Source: Collinsella sp. AF02-46-1 | GTDB taxonomy: Bacteria > Actinomycetota > Coriobacteriia > Coriobacteriales > Coriobacteriaceae | NCBI GenBank assembly: GCA_934876235.1 | Contig: CAKXKM010000080.1 | Coordinates: 1-8,035 of the forward strand | Length of the DNA stretch: 8,035 nucleotides | Direction: 5' to 3' | Shown: piece after piece, positions 1 to 5,519 of the stretch | Numbering within the stretch: position 1 is the stretch's first letter | How the letters are laid out: each line of letters starts with the position of its first letter | Program-made: the position numbers and the translations under genes | The notes under the pieces: model-generated | Told to the model about the DNA's origin: nothing | The model's database searches: none | The model's input: only the letters and a program-made list of their open reading frames with translations

Positions 1-485
1 GTGTCGTGGATGGCATCGAGGCCAGCGGCCTTGGCGCGCTTGGCAAGATCGGTCTTGCCGGCGGTGGCGCCATTCTCGGCCTCAACGCGCATCTCGAGGT
101 TCTTCTTGGTGGAATCGGTCACGACCTCGCCCAGGAGCTCGGCGAACTTGGCGGCATGCTCGGCCTCCTCGTGGGCAGCCTTCTCCCAGTACAGGCCGAT
201 CTCGGGATAACCCTCGCGATGAGCAACGCGAGCCATGGCCAGGTACATACCGACCTCGGAGCACTCGCCCTCAAAGTTGGCGCGCAGATCGGCAACGATG
301 TCCTCGGAGACGCCCTCCATCTTGGCGACGCCCACGACGTGCTCGGCAGCCCACTCGAGCTGGCCCTCCTCCTGCTTCAGGAAGCGAGAGCCGGGAACGC
401 CGCACTGGGGGCACTTGAAATCCTCGGGCAGCTGGTCGCCGTCGAACTCTTCCACATAACCGCAAACGGGGCAAACAAACTTCAT
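1..485 (-). CDS. Reverse rubrerythrin (rubredoxin-rubrerythrin, NADH peroxidase type), 3' end cut off by window
   Basis: The gene starts with ATG at 485 on the minus strand and stays open to base 1, giving about 161 codons without a stop, so it is partial. Residues 5-28 hold the rubredoxin iron site CPVCGY...CPQCG (Cys5, Cys8, Cys25, Cys28). A ferritin-like helical domain follows, with the FEGE segment near residues 71-74 (first di-iron Glu) and EEAEH at 106-110 (an ExxH ligand pair). The second ligand helix begins near the ENGAT stretch at 137-141, and its last ExxH should lie outside the window. The rubredoxin domain is N-terminal, the reverse of classic rubrerythrin. Such proteins reduce hydrogen peroxide in the cytoplasm of anaerobes, with electrons from NADH via a partner reductase. 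The start is supported by GAAAGGA at 493-499. It is transcribed divergently from the alcohol dehydrogenase operon, with no evident functional link. The family call is firm; the exact electron donor is not visible. Confidence 0.93.
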   Translation of the reverse strand, partial: MKFVCPVCGYVEEFDGDQLPEDFKCPQCGVPGSRFLKQEEGQLEWAAEHVVGVAKMEGVSEDIVADLRANFEGECSEVGMYLAMARVAHREGYPEIGLYWEKAAHEEAEHAAKFAELLGEVVTDSTKKNLEMRVEAENGATAGKTDLAKRAKAAGLDAIHD

Positions 486-492
486 GATTCGA

Positions 493-499
493 TCCTTTC
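493..499 (-). promoter_or_regulatory. Ribosome binding site of the rubrerythrin gene
   Basis: Read on the minus strand, GAAAGGA lies 7 nt upstream of the ATG at 485. It supports that start codon. Confidence 0.7.
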
Positions 500-520
500 G
501 ATCGATGGCGATGGTGCGCT

Positions 521-551
521 CGTCCGGTCCCGTAAGGGCCCTCTCCGGACG
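521..551 (-). other. Stem-loop in the rubrerythrin 5' leader
   Basis: CGTCCGG at 521-527 is the reverse complement of CCGGACG at 545-551, giving a 7-bp stem around a 17-nt loop. The loop itself contains CCC-GTAA-GGG. It lies between the candidate minus-strand promoter and the ribosome binding site, so it would form in the leader mRNA and might stabilise the transcript. No T-run follows on the minus strand, so it is not a typical terminator. The function is unknown. Confidence 0.45.
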
Positions 552-569
552 TGCGTCTTGACGAGTTCT

Positions 570-597
570 ATTATCCATAAATGAGACCGAATGTGAA
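570..597 (-). promoter_or_regulatory. Candidate promoter of the rubrerythrin gene
   Basis: On the minus strand, TTCACA (592-597) and GATAAT (570-575) are separated by 16 bp, which resembles a housekeeping sigma -35/-10 pair. Transcription would start near 563, giving a leader of about 80 nt that contains the stem-loop. The call rests on consensus matching only. Confidence 0.45.
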
Positions 598-644
598 GCC
601 TATTAGGAATGATTTTTAATAAAACAATTTAAGCATGTGTAGAT

Positions 645-722
645 GTTGATTGATTAACGATTGCTAGACCTCGTGCGACCTCCGATGAGTACAATCGGTC
701 GAGCAAATGTTGACCAATCAAC
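645..722 (+). promoter_or_regulatory. Paired candidate operator flanking a possible promoter of the alcohol/aldehyde dehydrogenase operon
   Basis: GTTGAT-TG-ATTAAC (645-658) and GTTGAC-CA-ATCAAC (709-722) are two imperfect dyads that both fit GTTRAY-NN-RTYAAC. One matches the reverse complement of the other at 12 of 14 positions. Their centres are 64 bp apart, close to six helical turns. TACAAT at 690-695 between them could be a -10 box, but no good -35 box is seen. The arrangement suggests a dimeric regulator bound at two sites, possibly by looping. The regulator is not in the window. Confidence 0.45.
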
Positions 723-727
723 AAATG

Positions 728-733
728 AAGGAG
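728..733 (+). promoter_or_regulatory. Ribosome binding site fixing the alcohol dehydrogenase start
   Basis: AAGGAG lies 8 nt before the ATG at 742. The reading frame is open 81 bases further upstream from a TTG at 661, but that codon has no such site and lies among the putative promoter elements. The ATG at 742 is therefore the better start. Confidence 0.8.
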
Positions 734-741
734 CTTCCTTT

Positions 742-1962
742 ATGCATCTAGCCCGCCGCGCCTGGTGCCGAACGTATCAAACGGTTTTTCGCATCGCATT
801 GCCGGTGCTGCCCTATACCGAGCCACGCATTTTAGAGCACGCTGAGGAAGTGCCCGCAGTGCTTCAAAAGCGTTCAATACACCATGTTCTTATCGTGACA
901 GATCCCGGCATTGCCCGTCTGGGGCTCACGGCACCGCTCGAGACAGCGCTCGCGTCCAAGGGAATTAGCGCTGCGGTCTATGCCGAAACATGTGCGAACC
1001 CCACGGTCTCAAACGTGGAGGAAGCGGCATCTCTGTATCGAGAGAGCGCCTGCCAGGCCATTATCGGCTTTGGCGGCGGTTCGGCCATGGACTGCGCCAA
1101 GGGCGTGGGCGCGCGCATCGCGCAGCCAAAGAAGCCCATCAACAAGATGCGCGGCCTGTTGCGTATCCATCGTCGCCTGCCGCTGCTCATCGCCGTTCCC
1201 ACCACGGCGGGCACGGGAAGCGAGGTCACGCTTGCAGCGGTAATTACCGACGACGAGACGCACTACAAGTATCCCATTAACGACTTTGTGCTGATCCCGC
1301 GCTTTGCGGTGCACGACCCCGAGTTTACGCGCGGCCTGCCCGCCTCCATTACGGGGCAAACGGGCATGGACGCCCTGACACATGCCGTCGAGGCCTTTAT
1401 CGGGCGCAGCACCACGCCCTATACGCGCAAGATGGCGCGCCAGGCGGTGCAGCTCATCCACGACAATTTGCTCGAGGCCTATGAGTGCGGTGGCAACATG
1501 CGTGCGCGCCGCAATATGCTTTCGGCGGCGTATAAAGCGGGCGTTGCCTTTACGCGCTCTTATGTTGGATACGTCCATGCCATCGCGCACAGCCTGGGCG
1601 GGCGTTACGGGATTCCCCACGGCTTGGCCAACGCCATCATCCTGCCGCACATGCTTCGCGCCTATGGCGAAGCTGCTGCTCCCAAGCTCGCCGATCTCGC
1701 CCGCATGGCCGGCATTGCGCCGGCTAATGCGCTGGACAACGTGGCTGCTGAGGCCTTTATCGATTGGGTCGACCGCATGAACGCCGCCTTGGGCATACCC
1801 AAATATGTGACGGGCATTCGCCGCTCCGACATTCCTGAGATGGCGGCGCATGCCGATGCCGAGGCCAATCCCCTGTACCCCGTTCCGCTTTTAATGGACC
1901 GTTTGGAGCTCGAGCATATGTACGAGGTCGTTGCGGGTGGTATGTTTGAAGACGAGAACTAG
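742..1962 (+). CDS. Iron-containing (type III) alcohol dehydrogenase
   Basis: The product is 406 residues, near the usual family length, and catalyses NAD(P)-dependent interconversion of an alcohol and its aldehyde in the cytoplasm. The N-terminal Rossmann-like half carries GGGSAMDCAK at 111-120 and PTTAGTGSEVT at 153-163, the dinucleotide-binding motifs of this family. The metal ligands can be placed by comparison with E. coli FucO: Asp210 and His214 in GMDALTH, His279 in VHAIAH, and His293 in IPHG. The spacings of 4 and 14 residues match FucO. All four ligands are present, so the enzyme should be active. It is the first gene of an operon with the aldehyde dehydrogenase 8 nt downstream; its stop codon overlaps that gene's ribosome binding site by two bases. 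The substrate cannot be told from sequence. The N-terminus begins MHLARRAW, which is not a signal peptide. Confidence 0.95.
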   Translation: MHLARRAWCRTYQTVFRIALPVLPYTEPRILEHAEEVPAVLQKRSIHHVLIVTDPGIARLGLTAPLETALASKGISAAVYAETCANPTVSNVEEAASLYRESACQAIIGFGGGSAMDCAKGVGARIAQPKKPINKMRGLLRIHRRLPLLIAVPTTAGTGSEVTLAAVITDDETHYKYPINDFVLIPRFAVHDPEFTRGLPASITGQTGMDALTHAVEAFIGRSTTPYTRKMARQAVQLIHDNLLEAYECGGNMRARRNMLSAAYKAGVAFTRSYVGYVHAIAHSLGGRYGIPHGLANAIILPHMLRAYGEAAAPKLADLARMAGIAPANALDNVAAEAFIDWVDRMNAALGIPKYVTGIRRSDIPEMAAHADAEANPLYPVPLLMDRLELEHMYEVVAGGMFEDEN

Positions 1963-1966
1963 GAGG
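1961..1966 (+). promoter_or_regulatory. Ribosome binding site of the aldehyde dehydrogenase gene
   Basis: A perfect AGGAGG overlaps the last two bases of the upstream stop codon (TAG, 1960-1962) and sits 4 nt before the ATG at 1971. This suggests translational coupling of the two dehydrogenases. Confidence 0.8.
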
Positions 1967-1970
1967 GCCC

Positions 1971-3350
1971 ATGAACACCGAGGAAATCGCGCGCATCGTT
2001 GCCGATCAGCGCGCCTATTTTAAGACGCACGCCACGTTTGATGTCGATGCTCGACGTCGTGCGCTCGTGAGTTTACGCGATGCGGTGCGGGCCCACGAGG
2101 CCGATATTGCCCATGCGCTCAAGACCGATTTGGGAAAGTCGCATGACGAGGCGTATATGTGCGAGATCGGCACCTCGCTTTCCGAGATTCGTTATCAGAT
2201 TGCGCATGTGGCTCGATGGAGTCGCTCGCGCCTGCGTCCGTGTGACCTCGCCAACGCCGTGAGTGTGTGCAAGACGCAGTCCGTGCCCTATGGCGTCACA
2301 CTCATCATGGCTCCGTGGAACTACCCGTTTTTACTGACGCTCGAGCCACTCGCCGGCGCCCTTGCCGCGGGCAATACCGTGGTCATCAAGCCGAGCGCCT
2401 ATGCTCCGGCATCGAGCGCGGTGCTCAAGCAAATCTGTGAAGAGGCATTTGATCCGCGCTTGGTGACGGTCGTCGAAGGCGGGCGTGCCGAAAACGAAGC
2501 GTTGCTCGATGAGTGCTGGGACAAGATCTTCTTTACCGGTAGCGTTCCGGTCGGCAAGCTCGTCATGGAGCGTGCAAGTAAAAACCTCACACCCGTGACG
2601 CTTGAGCTGGGCGGAAAGAGTCCCTGCATCGTGGATGCGACGGCTAACTTGAAGGTCGCGGCACGCCGTATCGCCTTTGGTAAATGGCTCAACGTGGGGC
2701 AGACCTGCGTGGCGCCCGACTACCTGCTGGTCGATGCGCGCGTGCACGACGAGCTGCTGGACCTCATCAAGGAGGAGGCCCGCCGCATGTTTGGCGAGCA
2801 TCCGCTCGACAATGAGAATTACGGTCATATTGTCAACGCCAAGCATTTCGCGCGCGTACGCGGGCTGATCGACCCCGACAAGGTTGTGCTGGGAGGTACC
2901 GCGCGCGAGTCGTCGCTCAAGATTGAACCGACGATTTTGGACGGCGTGGCGCCTGAGGACGCCGTAATGCAGGAGGAGATTTTCGGCCCCATCTTGCCGG
3001 TGCTGTCGTTTGAGAGCCTAGACGAGGCCGAGACGTTTATTACGGATCGTCCGACGCCGCTGGCCCTGTATATCTTTAGCCAAGACCGTGAGGTTCAGCA
3101 GCGCTTTGTGCGTTACGTGCCCTTTGGTGGTGGCTGTGTTAATGACACCATTATGCATTTGGCCACGAGCCATATGGGCTTTGGCGGCATGGGGGCGAGC
3201 GGTATGGGACAGTACCATGGACGCGAGAGCTTCGATACGTTTAGCCACAAGAAGAGCATCGTGAACAAGGCAACGTGGCTGGACGTGCCGTTCCGCTATG
3301 CCCCTTACGCAAGCTGGAAGCGCAAGTTCGTGCGCATGTTTGTGCATTAG
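1971..3350 (+). CDS. Aldehyde dehydrogenase, class-3-like (ALDH3 type)
   Basis: The product is 459 residues, the short length typical of ALDH3-like enzymes, and oxidises an aldehyde to the carboxylic acid with NAD(P). Visible motifs are APWNYPF with Asn117, VIKPS with Lys140 (cofactor binding), FTGS at 188-191, LELGGKSP with the general base Glu212, GQTC with the nucleophile Cys246, and a later EEIFGP motif. Asn117, Glu212 and Cys246 keep the same relative spacing as rat ALDH3A1 (114, 209, 243). Co-transcription with the alcohol dehydrogenase suggests two-step oxidation of an alcohol, or detoxification of an aldehyde that the alcohol dehydrogenase can also reduce. The C-terminus ends in a basic, aromatic stretch (WKRKFVRMFVH). 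In some ALDH3 proteins this end contacts membranes, but no transmembrane segment is seen here. Substrate unknown. Confidence 0.95.
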   Translation: MNTEEIARIVADQRAYFKTHATFDVDARRRALVSLRDAVRAHEADIAHALKTDLGKSHDEAYMCEIGTSLSEIRYQIAHVARWSRSRLRPCDLANAVSVCKTQSVPYGVTLIMAPWNYPFLLTLEPLAGALAAGNTVVIKPSAYAPASSAVLKQICEEAFDPRLVTVVEGGRAENEALLDECWDKIFFTGSVPVGKLVMERASKNLTPVTLELGGKSPCIVDATANLKVAARRIAFGKWLNVGQTCVAPDYLLVDARVHDELLDLIKEEARRMFGEHPLDNENYGHIVNAKHFARVRGLIDPDKVVLGGTARESSLKIEPTILDGVAPEDAVMQEEIFGPILPVLSFESLDEAETFITDRPTPLALYIFSQDREVQQRFVRYVPFGGGCVNDTIMHLATSHMGFGGMGASGMGQYHGRESFDTFSHKKSIVNKATWLDVPFRYAPYASWKRKFVRMFVH

Positions 3351-3374
3351 AATCAGATGACATAGGGATAAACA

Positions 3375-3410
3375 AAGTGGCCGCCCCCGCGTAAGCGAAG
3401 ACGGCCATTT
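3375..3410. terminator. Hairpin after the aldehyde dehydrogenase gene, possible bidirectional terminator
   Basis: AAGTGGCCG (3375-3383) pairs with CGGCCATTT (3402-3410), with one G-T wobble. The loop contains a small CGC-GTAA-GCG hairpin. The plus-strand tail (ATTTCTC) is only weakly T-rich. The minus-strand read-out (CTTTGTTTAT) is richer in T. It lies 24 bases past the ALDH stop codon, as expected for an operon terminator, but strength is uncertain. Confidence 0.45.
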
Positions 3411-3416
3411 CTCACG

Positions 3417-3596
3417 ATGAAAACGTGTATCGGAGTTGGCAAGACCCGCTGCCACGGGTGCCATCCGTGTTCCCATCTTATCTGCAAGCGTTCCGTTGCG
3501 CAAGCGTTGCGGCAAACGATTGAAAGACGCAGACAGGATGAATTTGTGTCCGCACGGGCCCGTAGACTTCTCAACTACGTTGTGGATGCTCGCTAA
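3417..3596 (+). CDS. Possible small Cys/His-rich protein, 59 residues, unrecognised
   Basis: An ATG-to-TAA frame of 59 codons lies between the ALDH hairpin and the next small gene. Its first third is rich in cysteine and histidine: Cys4, Cys12, His13, Cys15, His16, Cys18, His20 and Cys23, a spacing that could bind zinc or another metal. The remainder (residues 24-59) is a basic, probably helical segment rich in Arg. I do not recognise a family. In favour: it ends 18 nt before the next start, and the frame has no stop from 3372 onward. Against: there is no ribosome binding site before the ATG, it uses AGA codons three times, and its third codon positions are less GC-rich than in the neighbouring genes. 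It may be a real leaderless or coupled gene, a decayed remnant, or chance. Confidence 0.35.
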   Translation: MKTCIGVGKTRCHGCHPCSHLICKRSVAQALRQTIERRRQDEFVSARARRLLNYVVDAR

Positions 3597-3604
3597 TCGG
3601 TAAT

Positions 3605-3609
3605 GGAGG
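3605..3609 (+). promoter_or_regulatory. Ribosome binding site that decides the start of the small acidic-basic gene
   Basis: GGAGG lies 5 nt before a GTG at 3615. The in-frame ATG at 3603 overlaps this site and has none of its own, so GTG at 3615 is the preferred start. Confidence 0.6.
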
Positions 3610-3614
3610 CGCAC

Positions 3615-3794
3615 GTGTTTGATGACGATGACCTGTTCGATCTGACAGACGATCCGTTTGAGTGGGATATGCTACTCGATGACGATGAGTTGGAGCAGGA
3701 CCGTAAGAAGCGGCAGGGCAAGAAGACGCGGGATGACGCTTCGAAAAAGCAGGACAAGCGTCGCCGAGGTCTGTTCGGCGGGCTCTTTGGGTGA
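3615..3794 (+). CDS. Small charge-segregated hypothetical protein with C-terminal GLFG repeat
   Basis: The product is 59 residues from GTG 3615, or 63 if translation began at ATG 3603. Residues 1-29 contain 15 acidic residues and no basic ones, broken by aromatic and leucine residues (DLFDLTDDPFEWDMLL). Residues 30-51 contain 13 Lys/Arg and only three Asp. The last eight residues are GLFGGLFG, a tandem GLFG. There is no signal peptide and no transmembrane segment. The two opposite-charge halves could fold back on one another, dimerise, or bind a basic partner and a nucleic acid respectively; this is inference. I do not recognise a family. The good ribosome binding site and the tidy fit between neighbours support a real gene. 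Its stop codon overlaps the candidate promoter of the phosphoesterase gene. Confidence 0.65.
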   Translation: MFDDDDLFDLTDDPFEWDMLLDDDELEQDRKKRQGKKTRDDASKKQDKRRRGLFGGLFG

Positions 3795-3820
3795 CTGTCT
3801 CATCGCCGCGTCTGTATACT
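3791..3820 (+). promoter_or_regulatory. Candidate promoter of the phosphoesterase gene
   Basis: GTGACT (3791-3796, four matches to TTGACA) and TATACT (3815-3820) are separated by 18 bp. They lie about 40 bases upstream of the phosphoesterase start and overlap the stop codon of the preceding small gene. This suggests that the phosphoesterase is transcribed independently. Confidence 0.5.
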
Positions 3821-3860
3821 AAACAGGTCTTATACGCGTTGCGAAATGAGGACAGAGACG

Positions 3861-4406
3861 ATGATGTGGTTTACCGCCGACCTGCACCTGGGCGATACGA
3901 ATATCTTGCACGACATGGATCGACCGTTTGATTCGGTCGAGGAGATGAACCGCAAGGTCATCGATGCCATCAATGAGTGCGTGGCTGTGGACGACCGCCT
4001 CTATATCTTGGGAGACTTTACCTATCGTTTGCCCCTGGCGGAGGCGGTGCGCCTGCGCGAGCGCATCGAATGTCAGAACGTAACGCTCATCCGCGGTAAC
4101 CATGACGGCGACTGGGAAGATCCAGACGCGCCGCACATTTGGGATGAGGTGCGCGATTATCTGGAGGTCGCCCCCGGTTACGCGAAGGGCCATCGCCTGG
4201 TAATGAGCCATTACCCCATGCTCAGCTGGAACGGCAAGGCGCGTGGCGCCATCATGTTGCACGGGCATATCCACAGCAGGGGAGACCGCACCAACGCGCG
4301 CAACCGCGATCGCGAGCGCCCGGTTCTGCGCTACGACGTTGGCCTCGATGCCAACAACTACAAGCCCGTAAGCCGTGACCAAATCCTAGGCTTCTTTGGA
4401 CTGTAG
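3861..4406 (+). CDS. Calcineurin-like metallophosphoesterase, small single-domain type
   Basis: The product is 181 residues, cytoplasmic, and carries the full metallophosphoesterase motif set: DLHLGD with Asp7 and His9, GDF with Asp52, GNHD at 79-82 (Asn80, His81), SHYP with His117, and HGHIH with His136 and His138. These residues bind two metal ions and hydrolyse a phosphoester or phosphodiester. The protein resembles the short bacterial phosphoesterases of COG4186 type, whose substrates are mostly unknown, with a typical VGLDANNYKPVS ending. GAGGA at 3848-3852 lies 8 nt before ATG 3861, so I prefer this start to the in-frame ATG at 3846, which overlaps the site. A further ATG at 3864 is possible. 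A separate promoter and no shared theme with the neighbours suggest a stand-alone gene. Confidence 0.9.
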   Translation: MMWFTADLHLGDTNILHDMDRPFDSVEEMNRKVIDAINECVAVDDRLYILGDFTYRLPLAEAVRLRERIECQNVTLIRGNHDGDWEDPDAPHIWDEVRDYLEVAPGYAKGHRLVMSHYPMLSWNGKARGAIMLHGHIHSRGDRTNARNRDRERPVLRYDVGLDANNYKPVSRDQILGFFGL

Positions 4407-4425
4407 CTGTAAGTGCAGGTAGAAT
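4396..4425 (+). promoter_or_regulatory. Weak candidate promoter of the antiterminator gene
   Basis: TTGGAC (4396-4401) and TAGAAT (4420-4425) are 18 bp apart, at the end of the phosphoesterase gene. A start near 4432 would give a short leader before the antiterminator ATG. The -35 match is poor. Confidence 0.35.
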
Positions 4426-4426
4426 G

Positions 4427-4460
4427 AACGCGCCGCGCGGATGGTCTGTGCGGCGCGTTT
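4427..4460 (+). terminator. GC-rich hairpin between the phosphoesterase and antiterminator genes
   Basis: AACGCGCCGC (4427-4436) and GCGGCGCGTT (4450-4459) form a perfect 10-bp stem with a 13-nt loop, followed by only one further T. It sits 20 bases after the phosphoesterase stop codon. It is a likely, though U-poor, terminator of that gene. It does not resemble a RAT site, so it is probably not an autoregulatory target of the downstream antiterminator. Confidence 0.55.
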
Positions 4461-4479
4461 CAGTAGGAGCGATGAATCC

Positions 4480-5316
4480 ATGAGGGCTATCCAGCGCATT
4501 AACCATAACGCTGCCATCTGCGAAGACGGCGCGGGGCGTCAGCTTATCGCGCTGGGTCGCGGTATCGGCTTTGGCGATATGCCGCATGAGGTCGACCTGG
4601 ATGTCATCACGCGTACCTTTTACGGCATTGATTCAAAGTACCTGGCGTTTATTGATGAGGTCGACCCCGAGGTGCTGGAGTTTTCTGCTCAGCTGGCTGA
4701 TATCGCAACCGGACAGCTTTCGTACGAATTGAGCCCTAACCTCCCCATTACACTGGCGGACCATATCCAGTTTGCCATTAAGCGCGCCCGCGAACACATG
4801 GTGGTGTCGTTGCCGCTCGAGCGCGATCTGGAGCAGCTGCATCCCATCGAATACCGCTTGGGCGAGCTGGCTGTTCGCGGCATCCAGAAAAGCTTCCGTG
4901 TGCGTATGCCCCGAAGCGAGGCCGCGGGCATTGCCATGTCGATTGTCAACGCATCGGTTAAGCCGAGCGAGCGGCGCGTGCTTGCCGAGCAGCACGAGGA
5001 GCGACTGCTCGATATGACGGTCGCGATTATTCAAGAAGAGTTGGGTGTGACGGTCGATCGCTCGTCGTTCGCCTTTGCCCGCTTTGCCACTCATGTGCGC
5101 TATCTGCTCGACCGCGTGGCAAAGAAAGAGCCGATCGATACCGAGAACTCCGGTCTTTACGACGTGCTCGTGGAGCAGTATCCGGCGGCATCGCGTTGCG
5201 CTCACCGTGTCGACGATCTGATTCAAGAGACCTTTGGCGAGCCATTGGCCCAAGAGGAGCTCGTCTATCTGATCATGCATGTGAATCGCGTGGCTTCTGT
5301 CCACTCGGATAAATAG
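4480..5316 (+). CDS. BglG/LicT-family transcription antiterminator (CAT-PRD1-PRD2)
   Basis: The product is 278 residues, the normal length for the family. Residues 1-55 form the CAT RNA-binding domain, beginning MRAIQRINHNAAICED and including LIALGRGIGFG. Two PTS regulation domains follow, PRD1 at about 70-170 and PRD2 at about 175-278. In LicT the conserved phosphohistidines are 100 and 159 (PRD1) and 207 and 269 (PRD2). Here His95, His205 and His267 are present, but the PRD1 position in the EAAGIAMSIVNA stretch is Ser154 instead of His. Such proteins bind a RAT hairpin as dimers and block an overlapping terminator; the cognate permease phosphorylates PRD1 when no sugar is present, and HPr phosphorylates PRD2. 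A RAT and terminator lie in the leader of the permease gene directly downstream, which identifies the likely target. AGGAG at 4465-4469 supports ATG 4480. Confidence 0.93.
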   Translation: MRAIQRINHNAAICEDGAGRQLIALGRGIGFGDMPHEVDLDVITRTFYGIDSKYLAFIDEVDPEVLEFSAQLADIATGQLSYELSPNLPITLADHIQFAIKRAREHMVVSLPLERDLEQLHPIEYRLGELAVRGIQKSFRVRMPRSEAAGIAMSIVNASVKPSERRVLAEQHEERLLDMTVAIIQEELGVTVDRSSFAFARFATHVRYLLDRVAKKEPIDTENSGLYDVLVEQYPAASRCAHRVDDLIQETFGEPLAQEELVYLIMHVNRVASVHSDK

Positions 5317-5345
5317 GCTCTCTGGTATTTCCTTTCCGTCATGGC

Positions 5346-5381
5346 GACCGTTCGCGGGTCGTTTGCTACCGTTCGTCGGTA
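5346..5381 (+). promoter_or_regulatory. Tandem dyads upstream of the permease promoter, candidate activator or repressor sites
   Basis: GACC-GTTCGCG-GGTC (5346-5360) and TACCG-TTCGT-CGGTA (5367-5381) share ACCGTTCG, repeated at an interval of exactly 21 bp (5347 and 5368). The same core appears inverted as CGAACG at 5395-5400. The sites lie about 70 and 50 bp upstream of the expected transcription start. They could be operators, or hairpins at the end of the antiterminator mRNA. Confidence 0.4.
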
Positions 5382-5411
5382 ATCTGAGCCGCAACGAACG
5401 CATCTGCCGCA

Positions 5412-5417
5412 TATACT
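5412..5417 (+). promoter_or_regulatory. -10 box of the permease promoter
   Basis: TATACT matches the -10 consensus in five of six positions and would start RNA near 5424, just before the RAT, which is the usual place for such leaders. No recognisable -35 hexamer lies 16-18 bp upstream, so the promoter may depend on an activator. Confidence 0.5.
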
Positions 5418-5428
5418 CGCCGTGTGTT

Positions 5429-5465
5429 GGGTGTTACTCACGGCGCAGCTCCGAGAGGCACTACC
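5429..5465 (+). promoter_or_regulatory. Ribonucleic antiterminator (RAT) hairpin, target of the BglG/LicT-type protein
   Basis: The 5' arm GGGTGTTACTC and the 3' arm GAGAGGCACTACC carry the bgl/lic/sac RAT core: TGTTACT on the left and AGGCA-NN-ACC on the right. The stem is closed by CTC/GAG and extended by CGG/CCG (5441-5443 with 5451-5453) around a 7-nt loop. Compared with the canonical GGATTGTTACTG site, the left arm is one base shorter between GG and TGTTACT. The 3' arm overlaps the 5' arm of the terminator below, as the known mechanism requires. Confidence 0.78.
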
Positions 5466-5519
5466 GATTCTGCCAAGACCATAATTGGGTCTCTGTCGGT
5501 TGTGCGCGGGGCTTTTTTT
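5447..5519 (+). terminator. Conditional intrinsic terminator in the permease leader
   Basis: Nested pairing can be read directly. AGCTCC (5447-5452) pairs with GGGGCT (5508-5513). GCACTACCGA (5458-5467) pairs with TCGGTTGTGC (5496-5505) with one mismatch. AGACC (5476-5480) pairs with GGTCT (5488-5492) at the tip. Seven consecutive T (5513-5519) follow. The 5' arms lie within the RAT, so RAT formation prevents the terminator. In the absence of inducer it should stop transcription about 135 bases before the permease gene. Confidence 0.82.

Noticed and set aside
6..584. 192-codon open frame on the plus strand
   Set aside because: It is the complement of the rubrerythrin gene, which carries the rubredoxin cysteines and ferritin-like motifs.
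1009..1851. 280-codon open frame on the minus strand
   Set aside because: It lies entirely antisense to the alcohol dehydrogenase, has no recognisable domain, and is explained by the GC-rich third positions of the true gene.
3483..3510. Direct repeat GCAAGCGTT (two copies 17 bp apart)
   Set aside because: Only two short copies inside a possible coding frame; no array or further copies nearby, so not a CRISPR or iteron set.
3018..3614. 198-codon open frame on the minus strand across the ALDH end and the next intergenic region
   Set aside because: Mostly antisense to the ALDH C-terminus; no motif. The intergenic part fits the plus-strand small ORF at least as well.
4427..4460. Second RAT site before the antiterminator gene for autoregulation
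   Set aside because: The hairpin is a perfect GC stem without the TGTTACT or AGGCA-NN-ACC cores.
4633..5412. 259-codon open frame on the minus strand
   Set aside because: Antisense to the antiterminator gene, whose CAT and PRD domains are unmistakable; the antisense product has no motif and no ribosome binding site.
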